Assembly (NCBI GenBank): GCA_964570525.1
Contig: CAZMYO010000044.1
Location: 1 to 29,544 of the forward strand
Length of the DNA: 29,544 bases
DNA from: CAZMYO01 sp964570525
GTDB taxonomy: Bacteria > Patescibacteriota > Patescibacteriia > Magasanikbacterales > GWA2-37-8
Reading direction: 5' to 3'
The stretch's first letter is position 1; each line of letters starts with the position of its first letter. The notes under the pieces are model-generated. The model saw nothing but the letters and a program-made list of their open reading frames with translations. It did not search any database and had not been told where the DNA came from. The translations under genes and the position numbers were made by a program. Positions 14,816-23,322 of the stretch are shown in pieces.

Positions 14816-15487
14816 TTATTTTTTACCCGAAAGAATTTTCTCAACCTGTTCAAAATCAGCCGGTTCATCCACGTCGATATTCTCTCCCTCTTCCATAATC
14901 AGCGGCATCATTTTGTCGGCCACAATTTGGCGGCGTAAAACAGTTGTTTTTGTTAAATAAATTGCTCCGTTTTCTTTAAAGAGTGGTTTGGTAAATTGTC
15001 GGTTCTCTAGTTTGCGCGGATAGAGGCGTTCGTAACCACCCTCAACTTCCGCCCAATAATGTTTGCGATCGTAGGTTCCGCTAATAACGGAATCAGCATC
15101 GGTTTCGACTGCCAGATCAACCGCCGCTTGTATTCTCTCCGAACTCAAAAGCGGCGAAGTGGGATACACCAAAAGCACATAGTCAGCCACATAATTCTCT
15201 TTTGTCGCCAACTCTTTTATAGCGTGTTGCAGCACCGGCAAAGTAGCCACATTATCGGTTGCTAATTCCATCGGTCGTATCCAAGGCACCTCAGCGCCGT
15301 AATGCTTAGCCACCGAGGCTATCTCGTTATCCTCGGTGGAGACAATGATCCGATCAATTCCCCGCACGCGTTTTACCGCTTCAATACAATAAGCAATCAT
15401 CGGCTTGCCGGCCAATAACTTTATATTTTTACGCGGTACGCCTTTTGAGCCACCCCGCGCCGGAATAATAGCAATAATTTTTTTCAT
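14816..15487 (-). CDS. CMP-nonulosonic acid synthetase (NeuA/PseF/LegF family)
   Basis: This 223-residue cytidylyltransferase activates a nonulosonic acid with CTP. The nucleotide-binding motif is IIPARGGSKGVPRKNIKLLAGKPMIAY (about 7-33). IIVSTEDNEIASVAKHYGAEVPWIRPMELATDN, LLVYPTSPLLSSERI and FKENGAIYLTK follow, and the C-terminal ENIDVDEPADF holds the metal-binding aspartates. It is the only CMP-NulO synthetase in the window although two NulO synthases are present, so it may accept both products, or another lies outside. Sequence alone does not separate PseF from LegF or NeuA, so no symbol is given. Confidence 0.88.
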   Translation of the reverse strand: MKKIIAIIPARGGSKGVPRKNIKLLAGKPMIAYCIEAVKRVRGIDRIIVSTEDNEIASVAKHYGAEVPWIRPMELATDNVATLPVLQHAIKELATKENYVADYVLLVYPTSPLLSSERIQAAVDLAVETDADSVISGTYDRKHYWAEVEGGYERLYPRKLENRQFTKPLFKENGAIYLTKTTVLRRQIVADKMMPLIMEEGENIDVDEPADFEQVEKILSGKK

Positions 15488-15506
15488 AGATTAGCCTAAT
15501 TTCCTC

Positions 15507-16562
15507 TTATTTTTGCTTAAAGACCACCTTAGTATATAAAAACTTGCTGATTTTGTCAACTGAATCATTACCAGCGTATTGTACCTGTAAACGGAGTTTT
15601 TTGCGCGATAAAGGCTCTGCTCGGGTGCGGTTGGCAAGATAGCGGTCGAATAAATAATACAGTTTCGTCTTGTGGTAAGCGACTTGGCTTAAACCAAATT
15701 TATTGCTTGGTAAGGGATCTCTTTTTTGCGACCAACCTGGCTCGTAACTAAACACTGTTTTGCCGGCTAGCGCCGCTTCAAGAAGAACGATAGAATTCAT
15801 ACCGATAATTACCTGAGAGGCGCTGACTACTTTGTAGACATCTGGTTCGGCGCTTATCTCAACCTTCAGAGGCAGCGGTGTTCGCTTGGCTAAAAATGAC
15901 CGGTAGTGGCGCGCGGTTTCTTTGGGATGATTTTTAATTATCAGCTGATTAAAGCTCGCAATATGCTTGTAGTCCAAAATATCTTTCAACACTGAAAATT
16001 CCGTGAATGGAAAAACCGGTGGCTTTGCTTTTGAAAACGGCTGCGAAATGAATACTAATTGTTTTTTTTCTCGACTATTTTTTATTTTCCCTAAACACTC
16101 ATCAAGGTAGGGGCTGCCGGTCACATACAGCCTTTTACCCGGTATTCCCTCTTTCTCACAACCTCTTTTCATTGCTTTATCAATCACGCAAACAAAATCA
16201 GTTAGATAGCCTAACGGCTGCTGTGGAGCGCTAAAACGGGCAGAATAATTACTCCAGTAATCAATCAGGCTGATCGTTGGTATGCCAAGACGGCGAGCAA
16301 TGCCAGTCACCGTTTTTTCGAGGCTCTTCCCGCTGCTAGTACCCATAATAATTACTGACGGCGCCAAGCGCTTGAGGTGTTTTTGTAACTGAACCACGGT
16401 AAGATCTGTGCAGTTGAGGTGAGCGATTTTTTGCCGAGCTAATAGCGCAGAAGCAAAACGCGCGCCCCAAACTTTACAATTTTCACGGGTGCGGAAGTGG
16501 CGAATCAGCGGTATGATGCTGTTCGCGCCACCGGGGTCTTGAGCGCAAAAAAGAATTTTCAT
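15507..16562 (-). CDS. GT-B-fold-like protein, candidate NulO/sugar transferase or hydrolase
   Basis: This 351-residue soluble protein has an N-terminal Rossmann-like motif, MKILFCAQDPGGANSIIPLIRHF. A middle segment reads IMGTSSGKSLEKTVTGIARRLGIPTISLIDYWSNYSARF. The C-terminal half has LIIKNHPKETARHYRSFL and VIIGMNSIVLLEAALAGKTVFSYEPGW. The last two blocks resemble the donor-binding half of GT-B glycosyltransferases and CDP-glycerol/polysialyltransferase-like proteins. It lies directly between the CMP-NulO synthetase (19 bp) and the DegT aminotransferase (2 bp). A NulO transferase is plausible. Because PseG also has a GT-B-like fold and no PseG is seen, a UDP-sugar hydrolase role is an alternative, although the PseG N-terminal motif is absent. 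Function unassigned. Confidence 0.6.
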   Translation of the reverse strand: MKILFCAQDPGGANSIIPLIRHFRTRENCKVWGARFASALLARQKIAHLNCTDLTVVQLQKHLKRLAPSVIIMGTSSGKSLEKTVTGIARRLGIPTISLIDYWSNYSARFSAPQQPLGYLTDFVCVIDKAMKRGCEKEGIPGKRLYVTGSPYLDECLGKIKNSREKKQLVFISQPFSKAKPPVFPFTEFSVLKDILDYKHIASFNQLIIKNHPKETARHYRSFLAKRTPLPLKVEISAEPDVYKVVSASQVIIGMNSIVLLEAALAGKTVFSYEPGWSQKRDPLPSNKFGLSQVAYHKTKLYYLFDRYLANRTRAEPLSRKKLRLQVQYAGNDSVDKISKFLYTKVVFKQK

Positions 16563-16564
16563 AA

Positions 16565-17818
16565 TTACAGTAGTTCTGCCCGGTGACGCTGTATTTTTTT
16601 AATCGCGGCGATAAACATATCAACATGCTTTTTAGTCAGTGGAAAACGACAGATAGTTGTGATGAGCAGACGCTCGTTAAAACACTGTTCGGCTACCGGA
16701 CACCGCCCCTTCTGATAATATGATTTTTTTAAGAAGGGCAACTGGCGAAAAGCTCGGTCGGAATGAAAAATTTTGAAAAGATAGAGCGGTTTTTGATAAC
16801 CCGCCCCAACAACAAACCCTTCTTTAGCCATCGCTTTGACGAGCAGGCTCCGGCTCAGACCAAATTGTTTAGCGTCAAACAGTATAGGATAGACATAGAA
16901 TACATGGCAGTCGCCTGGTTTTACTTCACAAGGAGTAAGTCCGTTAATCGCCGACAATTTATGCGATAAATAATTTGCCAAGGTAATGCGCGCGGCGGTG
17001 AGACGGTCTAATTTTTTTAGCTGCTCGTAAGCGATGGCGGCGTGAATCTCGGTCATGCGAAAATTACTGCCAACGATACAGGGGTCGCTTCGTTTCAAAT
17101 CATCCAAAACATTTTCACCGTGGTTTCTTTTGAGCTGGGCGCCAAACGCGTATTTTTTATTATTGGTGACCAAAACGCCGCCTTCACCGGCGTGAATGAC
17201 TTTATGAAAATTGAAACTGAACACACCGATGTCGCCAATGGTGCCAAGGGCGCGGCTATGGTAGCGGCCGCCGGGCGCCTGAGCATTGTCCTCGATGACT
17301 TTGAGGTGATGACGACGCGCGAGTTTCATAATTTCGGCGTAGTTTGCCGGGCCGCCAAATAAATTCGTAACGATAATGGCTTTGGTGCGTTTGGTTATAC
17401 CAGCGGCAATAGATTTGGAATCAAGGCAAAAACTGCGCGGGTCGATATCAGCAAAAACCGGCACTAGGTTATTCACCATGATAGCGGTGGCAGTGGCCGA
17501 CATGGTGTAGGGGGAAACGATGACTTCGCTACCCGGCGCAAGCTCCAAAGCGGCCACCGCCGCTTCGAGAGCGGTGGTAGCGGAATTGAATGATACCGCG
17601 TAACGCACCGCGAATTTTTTAACAAAAGCCTGCTCCAATTTTTTTACTTCACGGCCGCCCAAAAAATGGTTACCGGCGCGGCCGACAAAATCGGAAAGGA
17701 CACCGCTTTTCAATACTCTTAGCGTGGCTTTAATTTCTTCTTGGCCGATAGTATTGGTAACCGGCAACGGTTTGTTTAAGGTCGGCCGGCCGCCGTAGAT
17801 GGCTAATTTTTCTTTCAT
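16565..17818 (-). CDS. DegT/DnrJ/EryC1/StrS family PLP-dependent sugar aminotransferase
   Basis: This 417-residue aminotransferase has FNSATTALEAAVAALEL (78-94), PYTMSATATA (103-112) and VIEDNAQAPGGRY (174-186). The PLP lysine is K206 in SFNFHKVIHAGEGGVLVTN, followed by LKRNHGE. Its start codon overlaps the stop of the Gfo/Idh oxidoreductase (ATGA at 17818-17815). Such coupling suggests oxidation of a ring hydroxyl to a ketone by the oxidoreductase, then amination here, as in WlbA/WlbC or WbpB/WbpE 3-amino sugar synthesis. No UDP-GlcNAc 6-dehydrogenase (WbpA) is in the window, so a GlcNAc-uronic acid substrate is not supported locally. Confidence 0.82.
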   Translation of the reverse strand: MKEKLAIYGGRPTLNKPLPVTNTIGQEEIKATLRVLKSGVLSDFVGRAGNHFLGGREVKKLEQAFVKKFAVRYAVSFNSATTALEAAVAALELAPGSEVIVSPYTMSATATAIMVNNLVPVFADIDPRSFCLDSKSIAAGITKRTKAIIVTNLFGGPANYAEIMKLARRHHLKVIEDNAQAPGGRYHSRALGTIGDIGVFSFNFHKVIHAGEGGVLVTNNKKYAFGAQLKRNHGENVLDDLKRSDPCIVGSNFRMTEIHAAIAYEQLKKLDRLTAARITLANYLSHKLSAINGLTPCEVKPGDCHVFYVYPILFDAKQFGLSRSLLVKAMAKEGFVVGAGYQKPLYLFKIFHSDRAFRQLPFLKKSYYQKGRCPVAEQCFNERLLITTICRFPLTKKHVDMFIAAIKKIQRHRAELL

Positions 17819-18861
17819 AGTTTTATTTTTTTAATATCACCGCCCGGTTTGGGTAATCGGCTAATTTTTTTAGTGAAGGGCAGGTGAACAGACTGGCCGT
17901 GGTGTTCGGCAGAGTACAGGAGCGCGTGCATGAGCTCGAGAGAAGCAAGGGCAGATTTGCCTGAAGAAAACGGCTCCTGACCGTTTTTTAAACAGAGAAC
18001 TAGATCAGACAATGCCTCCTCCATATACCGTCGGGGCAGTTTGCTTGAGATCGGCTGTTTCATCTTATTAGCCAAGTAGTTGGCGGCGATGGTGCTTGCT
18101 TTTTGCGGCAGATAAAAACGATAGGCATATTCGCCGAATGGTTTGTTAATCGTATCAAGCCGAGCTTTTGAACCAAAAATGTTCATTTCAAAAATCGTAT
18201 AATTGGCTTGCGCGATAGGCATAATTGCGACCCAGAGCTTGCCAAAACGTAGGCGGCCTACTAGGCCGGCCGGGGACTCCTCGGCCGAGACTTCATCGGC
18301 CGGACCAAATAGATACAACAACAAATCAAGCAGGTGTGAACCGGTGGTCACGATACCGCCACTATAATAAAAAGTTACTGTCTTTACTTCACCCACGAGG
18401 GCGGACAGGTGTTTTTTTAAATAGCGATAAAACGGATCGTAGCGGCGGACAAAATTGACAAGGAGAGCCACTTTTCGCTGTTGACACCAGGCCACCATTT
18501 TTTGAGCTTCAACAAGTGACAGCGCCAGCGGTTTTTCACACCAAATACCTCTGACTGATGGCGTGTTAAGCGCGGCTTTAAGAATGGTGAAGTGGGTAGT
18601 ATCGGGCGTGGCGATGCTAACTATTTCTGGTTGTTCCTGTTTTAGTAAAGTATGGTAATCAGTATAGTGACGGATACCGCGGCGCTGGGCCTCTTTGAGA
18701 ATGGTTGATGACGGGGCCGGGTCGGCGACAGCGACTAAATCTGTTTGTTTATTGCCCAGATAAGCTTCCCAGTGCGTAGTTAAAAACTTATTATGCAACA
18801 AGCTAAATTTGTAACCGATGTTACCTAGACCGAGTAATGCCGATCTAAATTTACGGGCCAT
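17815..18861 (-). CDS. Gfo/Idh/MocA family NAD(P)-dependent sugar oxidoreductase
   Basis: This 348-residue protein has the N-terminal Rossmann motif LLGLGNIG (residues 8-15), VAVADP after beta-2 and VSIATPDTTH. The family EKPLALSLVEAQKMV motif carries the catalytic lysine. A C-terminal alpha/beta substrate domain contains GSHLLDLLLYLFG, with the conserved His often acting as acid/base. ATG 18861 is chosen; a TTG at 18897 would add 12 residues (MKRLFCIIHKLI) not typical of the family. It likely oxidises a sugar hydroxyl to a ketone for the overlapping aminotransferase gene. A 73-bp spacer separates it from the upstream capsule-type gene. Confidence 0.8.
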   Translation of the reverse strand: MARKFRSALLGLGNIGYKFSLLHNKFLTTHWEAYLGNKQTDLVAVADPAPSSTILKEAQRRGIRHYTDYHTLLKQEQPEIVSIATPDTTHFTILKAALNTPSVRGIWCEKPLALSLVEAQKMVAWCQQRKVALLVNFVRRYDPFYRYLKKHLSALVGEVKTVTFYYSGGIVTTGSHLLDLLLYLFGPADEVSAEESPAGLVGRLRFGKLWVAIMPIAQANYTIFEMNIFGSKARLDTINKPFGEYAYRFYLPQKASTIAANYLANKMKQPISSKLPRRYMEEALSDLVLCLKNGQEPFSSGKSALASLELMHALLYSAEHHGQSVHLPFTKKISRLPKPGGDIKKIKL

Positions 18862-18934
18862 AATCAATTTATGAATGATGCAAAATAACCTTTTCAACTA
18901 TCCGGCTTTGATGTTTAACTTGTGGGAATGACGA

Positions 18935-20386
18935 TTAATCTGTTTCAATAGCCGTAATTAAAGCCCCGAGAAAATTTTTTATATTCTCTTCGCGGCTTAT
19001 TTTAACAAGACTTTGACCGTAACTATCATAATAGCCCTTAAAACTCACTTTGTCTAGACAGGCCAGGTAATGCTGAACTGATTCCCGATTAACCACAAAT
19101 CCCGTGGAAATATGCTCGAAAGCAGAGCGGCAGGCGCCCGCATCCCGCACTCTGAACACTCCCGGACAATATTGATACCAGGGAAAACCAAAAACTAGGG
19201 CCGGAATACCCCGAGTAAGACCCTCCCAGCCGGCGGTTCCGGTTACGGTGCCAATGGCAGTGGCGTAATTAATAAGCTTATAGGTATCGGTCTCAAGCGG
19301 AACAATGCGGACATTTTTTATCTTTGCAATCTCTTTATAATACCCCTCTGGCCGATAGCTAAAAAAAACGAGGCCGCGCGGCAACCACTGAAAAGGGTGT
19401 TCTTTAACATAGATAAGCCACTCCGGGGGGATGGCTGCGGACAGGGTCTCCAACATTAAAATTTGATCGGCAAAAATACCGCCAAGCGGGGTTGTGGAGC
19501 ATTCCGGCTGATAACTCAAGGGGGCGTAAACAAATTTTTTGCTAAAGTCCGGCGGTACGGCGACACTCATGTATTCTTTTTTAAGATTGGATTTAAATTG
19601 CTTGTAAACGTAGGCCAAAACCTTTTTAAAAATACTCAAATCGACAAAACTTTTTTTGATCATGTTTAATTTAACTAATAAAAGCTTGGGGCCCTTATAG
19701 TGGCCCACGAGAAGTGTAGTGTCCGGCGGTGTGGCATCAGCATTCGGATCAGTTTGGATAGCATAGTGTTCCTGGATGTCAGGGCTTAGTTCAACAGAAT
19801 CGGTCGGCGCGAGGCGAGAGCCGCTTGCAAGCTCTTTCTGCAATCGAACACTCCCCTCTTTATAATCATTAATCAGCACGAGGCGACCGTTCACCCGCGT
19901 TAAATCGAACATGATGGTTTTGATACCAAGGAGTTGGCTTAACGAATATATGACGTAATCGTAGACGGTGTGGGGAACAACCGGAAAAATTACGAGGTCG
20001 GGCTGGTATTTTTCCAGCACTCCCTTCCAATAGCGCAACATCCGGTAATAAACCCGCTTACGCTCGCTTACCCCCATCCACTCATATTTTTTATTCATCA
20101 TCGTCAATAGCATTGATTCAGTCTCATATAGTTTCGTAATCAGCTCTTCACTGGGGGGAGCAAAGGCGCTGACATCAACTCCTGGGGCGGGACGTCCAGC
20201 CAGCGCGTCATCATAGTCATGAAAAATAGTGGTTGGAAATTGACTCTGATCCGCTTCCGATAATATGCGATAGCCGCTCCAATAGACAATCTCATGAGAT
20301 CGCTCCACCAGCTTTGAAACTACATCAATGAGACCCAGCTCCCGGCCATTCCAACCAATAAGAAATAAACGCTTTGACTTTGGCAT
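18935..20386 (-). CDS. Capsule-polysaccharide-type glycosyltransferase-like protein
   Basis: This 483-residue soluble protein has two Rossmann-like halves. The N-terminal half starts KRLFLIGWNGRELGLIDVVSKLVE and later has YQPDLVIFPVVPHTVYDYVIYSLSQLLGIKTIMFD. The C-terminal half has FVYAPLSYQPECSTTPLGGIFADQ, WLIYVKEHPFQWLPRG, INYATAIGTVTGTAGWEGLTRGIPALVFGFPWYQYCPG. The 'KEHP' and 'GTAGWEGLTRGIPALVFG' motifs match the capsule synthesis (KpsC/KpsS, Kdo-transferase-like) fold. Kdo and NulO are chemically related CMP-activated 2-keto acids, so a NulO transferase is a reasonable guess. It ends 73 bp before the oxidoreductase and starts 3 bp after the ABC flippase stop. Confidence 0.65.
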   Translation of the reverse strand: MPKSKRLFLIGWNGRELGLIDVVSKLVERSHEIVYWSGYRILSEADQSQFPTTIFHDYDDALAGRPAPGVDVSAFAPPSEELITKLYETESMLLTMMNKKYEWMGVSERKRVYYRMLRYWKGVLEKYQPDLVIFPVVPHTVYDYVIYSLSQLLGIKTIMFDLTRVNGRLVLINDYKEGSVRLQKELASGSRLAPTDSVELSPDIQEHYAIQTDPNADATPPDTTLLVGHYKGPKLLLVKLNMIKKSFVDLSIFKKVLAYVYKQFKSNLKKEYMSVAVPPDFSKKFVYAPLSYQPECSTTPLGGIFADQILMLETLSAAIPPEWLIYVKEHPFQWLPRGLVFFSYRPEGYYKEIAKIKNVRIVPLETDTYKLINYATAIGTVTGTAGWEGLTRGIPALVFGFPWYQYCPGVFRVRDAGACRSAFEHISTGFVVNRESVQHYLACLDKVSFKGYYDSYGQSLVKISREENIKNFLGALITAIETD

Positions 20387-20389
20387 AAA

Positions 20390-22186
20390 CTATTGTGAGC
20401 GTTTTTGCAGATTAAATAATTTATGAAAATAAGAATTATGGTCCTCGAGGAGGCGCGCCGGAGGCCCTTCTTCCACAATTCTACCCTCGTCTAGAACGAT
20501 GAGCCGATCGGACGACATTACGGTAGAGAGTCGGTGGGCAATAGCGATAACGGTGATCTTGCCGCGCAAGGCCTCGATAGCTTTTTGAATGAACACTTCG
20601 GATTCATTATCAAGCGCGCTGGTGGCCTCATCCAAGACTAAAATTTTTGGCTTCCGGGCCAATACTCTTGCTAAAATAATTCTTTGTCGCTGCCCGGCCG
20701 AAAGCGCCAACCCGCGCTCGCCTACGACTGTGGCGTAGCCTTGAGGTTGCCGCTTAATATACTCATCGACATAAGCCATTTTGGTAGCTTGCCGAATATC
20801 CTCGAGAGTTACCGAGTCGTCGTAAAACTTTAAATTATTTTCAATCGTGTCATTGAGCAAAAATATCTCTTGAGAAACATAGCCGATATTTCGGCGCCAA
20901 TCGTGAATGGCGAGCTCGGAAATATTTTTACCGTCAAGTAAAATAGCTCCGCTTTGGGGTTCTAGCAAGCGCAGAAAGAGATCGACCAAAGTGGTTTTGC
21001 CGGCGCCGGACGGCCCAATTAAACCAATCATTTCGCCTTTCCGAATGGTAAAACTCAAGTCCTTAATGATGGGTACCGCGGATTGATAGTAAAAATTAAC
21101 ATTTTTGAATTCCAAACGATCCTCAAAGTAAAAAGCAAGCTTGCCATTGTCGTTATCAGCCGCGGCCCGGGCCTTTTCGCGATAGGTAGTAACGCTAGTT
21201 AAATAAGGCGAGAGCGAGCTAATGCCGTGCAGCTGGGTCTGGCCCAGTTGAATGTGGGTAAATACTTTGTTAATGGCGTAGACGATAACGGCAAAGGAAG
21301 CAAAATTGAACGCGGTCGTCTTATAAAAAAAGGCGAACAGACCGAGAATTAAGAGGAGGCCAATAGGCTGCATTAAGAGTGAAGTAACATTGCGGTAGAG
21401 CAGAACCCGAATGTTTAAGTTTTTAAGTTGATCGAAGTAGGAAAATCCTTTTTTAATCGCCTCTTTTTCGGTAGCCATGGCTTTGATGGTTTTTATTCCC
21501 AGCATGCTTTCATTAACATAGTGGGCTAGTTGTTTAAACAGGAAACCAATTTTTTCGGAAGCAACTTTATTTTTGAAAAAAAGCGGTTTAAACACCAGGA
21601 ATACTGCGCCGCCAAGGAAGAGCGTAATGGCGGCAATGATAAAAGAAATATTCATGGCCAAAAGGATATACATCGCTAAATTGCTCAAAATAAGAATTAA
21701 TCCGGAAAGATACGATAATAACGTAGCGCTATTGCTAACATCGGTAATCAAAACTTGTTCCAGGTGGCCTATTTTTTGCTCTGAAAGATAAGGCCAGTTT
21801 GCTTCTAGTGTGTATTTAAAAAGTTTTTCTCGGGTGGTCTTTTCGTAGGTCGAGGTAACATGGGCGCTAATATAATTTACAAAAAATAACGCCAAGGCTT
21901 TGGCGCAAAACATAAGAGCGATAAAAATGAGAAGATATTTTAAGGTGAAGGGCAAATGTAACAAGTGAAAAAACTTTTCAATGCTTTGTGAAATAACATC
22001 CCTGCCCTTTTCTGTACCTTTGTTAACAAAGGCAAATAATGGAACTACCGAGTTAATTCCGACTCCCTCGAGAATGCCGCTCGTAAAACTCAAAGCCGCT
22101 AGGCCAGCTATCTGGTACTTGTAAGGACCAAAGGCTCTTCGGAAGAGAGCCCACAAACTGATAATTTGTCTAATGCTTTTCATCAT
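20390..22186 (-). CDS. ABC transporter half (permease-ATPase fusion), MsbA/PglK-like flippase
   Basis: This 598-residue type IV ABC exporter half-transporter likely works as a homodimer. The transmembrane domain spans residues ~25-330 with about six helices. The nucleotide-binding domain has Walker A GPSGAGKT (391-398), Q-loop YVSQE (436-440), an unusual signature LSAGQ (495-499) in place of LSGGQ, Walker B ILVLDE (515-520) and an H-loop AIAHR. In this setting it probably flips a lipid-linked oligosaccharide across the membrane, as PglK does, or exports glycolipid. It overlaps nothing but lies 3 bp before the capsule-type gene, suggesting coupled expression. Export of a peptide or drug is possible but less likely given the neighbours. 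Confidence 0.82.
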   Translation of the reverse strand: MMKSIRQIISLWALFRRAFGPYKYQIAGLAALSFTSGILEGVGINSVVPLFAFVNKGTEKGRDVISQSIEKFFHLLHLPFTLKYLLIFIALMFCAKALALFFVNYISAHVTSTYEKTTREKLFKYTLEANWPYLSEQKIGHLEQVLITDVSNSATLLSYLSGLILILSNLAMYILLAMNISFIIAAITLFLGGAVFLVFKPLFFKNKVASEKIGFLFKQLAHYVNESMLGIKTIKAMATEKEAIKKGFSYFDQLKNLNIRVLLYRNVTSLLMQPIGLLLILGLFAFFYKTTAFNFASFAVIVYAINKVFTHIQLGQTQLHGISSLSPYLTSVTTYREKARAAADNDNGKLAFYFEDRLEFKNVNFYYQSAVPIIKDLSFTIRKGEMIGLIGPSGAGKTTLVDLFLRLLEPQSGAILLDGKNISELAIHDWRRNIGYVSQEIFLLNDTIENNLKFYDDSVTLEDIRQATKMAYVDEYIKRQPQGYATVVGERGLALSAGQRQRIILARVLARKPKILVLDEATSALDNESEVFIQKAIEALRGKITVIAIAHRLSTVMSSDRLIVLDEGRIVEEGPPARLLEDHNSYFHKLFNLQKRSQ

Positions 22187-22220
22187 TGTTACGCGTTTAA
22201 AAAAACAAATGCTGGCAACT

Positions 22221-23279
22221 TTAATATAATTGCCACATTTTCATGAGACGTTGTTCGCTTTGCTTCAGGCGTTCTTTGATTTCCGGTATGCTTAACGGCA
22301 CCCGCCCGACCGTGCTATATTCTTTAACCTCTCCCGTTTTAGCTAAAGCAAAGTCAGCGGCTGAAGCCTGTGAAGTGTAGAGCTCACTGCCGATAACTGG
22401 TTTAATAACAAACATTTTCTCTTTTTCCTCAGCATAAATTGCTTCATCGACAGTCAAAAGTTTTTCTTCTAAGCGTTCCCCATTTTTTCGACCGATAATA
22501 GCAATTCTGATAGTGGCTGGATCCAAACCAAACTGCGGCGCCCACAGCTCAATCATGGCCTGGGCCAGGTCATGAATACGCATGACCGGCATTTTTAAAA
22601 TAAAAATTTCACGATCATTCATCATGGCGGTGGCCTGAAATACTAGTCCGACCGCTTCCTCGACTGACATAAAAAAGCGAATCATCCGATCATCGGTCAC
22701 GGTTACTGGACCGCCATTTTTGATTTGCTGATAGAACAACGGTAAAACTGATCCGCGAGTAGCTAAAACATTGCCAAATCGTACAAAACAACATTTGGTT
22801 CTTTTCTTACCCTTATAGTGGTAGGAGGCCAGCATGATTCGTTCAGCAAGCAGTTTGGTACAGCCCATAACACTAACGGGGTCAGTTGCTTTATCGGTGG
22901 AAATGCCAATTACCTTGTCGACTCCATTGCTCATAGCCGTGTCAATGACATTCTGTATGCCTAAGACGTTGGTCTTGACGGCTTCAAAAGGATCGTGTTC
23001 ACACGCTAGCACATGTTTCATGGCCGCAGCATGAAAAACAATATCGACACTCTCCATGGCTAAGTTTACTCGTTCACGATCGCGGACGTCTCCAATTAAT
23101 AAACTTAATCGAGGATCGTTATTGAGTTCACGCAGGAGATTATACTGCTTAGTCTCGTCACGACTCAAAACCCGCACTTGGAGCGGATCAAACTTCAACA
23201 AATGTTTTACGATGGTCGAACCAATGGATCCAGTGCCGCCAGTCACCAAAATCCGCTTGTTTTTAAATTCATTTTCCAT
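22221..23279 (-). CDS. UDP-N-acetylhexosamine 4,6-dehydratase (CapD/CapE/PseB-related SDR)
   Basis: This 352-residue polysaccharide-biosynthesis SDR of the CapD family has the NAD site TGGTGSIG (13-20), LSRDETKQ and GDVRDRERV. AAAMKHVLACEHDPFEAVKTNVLG and ISTDKATDPVSVMGCTK follow, with T128, D129 and K130. The usual catalytic Tyr of YxxxK is Met (M138-xxx-K142). Met at this position occurs both in retaining enzymes (PglF) and inverting ones (CapE), so the C5 outcome cannot be read from it. PseB itself usually has YGATK. It is the only 4,6-dehydratase in the window, so it is the likely first committed step for one or both NulO branches. A 34-bp spacer precedes the ABC gene. Confidence 0.83.
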   Translation of the reverse strand: MENEFKNKRILVTGGTGSIGSTIVKHLLKFDPLQVRVLSRDETKQYNLLRELNNDPRLSLLIGDVRDRERVNLAMESVDIVFHAAAMKHVLACEHDPFEAVKTNVLGIQNVIDTAMSNGVDKVIGISTDKATDPVSVMGCTKLLAERIMLASYHYKGKKRTKCCFVRFGNVLATRGSVLPLFYQQIKNGGPVTVTDDRMIRFFMSVEEAVGLVFQATAMMNDREIFILKMPVMRIHDLAQAMIELWAPQFGLDPATIRIAIIGRKNGERLEEKLLTVDEAIYAEEKEKMFVIKPVIGSELYTSQASAADFALAKTGEVKEYSTVGRVPLSIPEIKERLKQSEQRLMKMWQLY

Positions 23280-23322
23280 ACATTTTATACATTAATAGCG
23301 TTTTAAGCTTAGCATATTTGGA

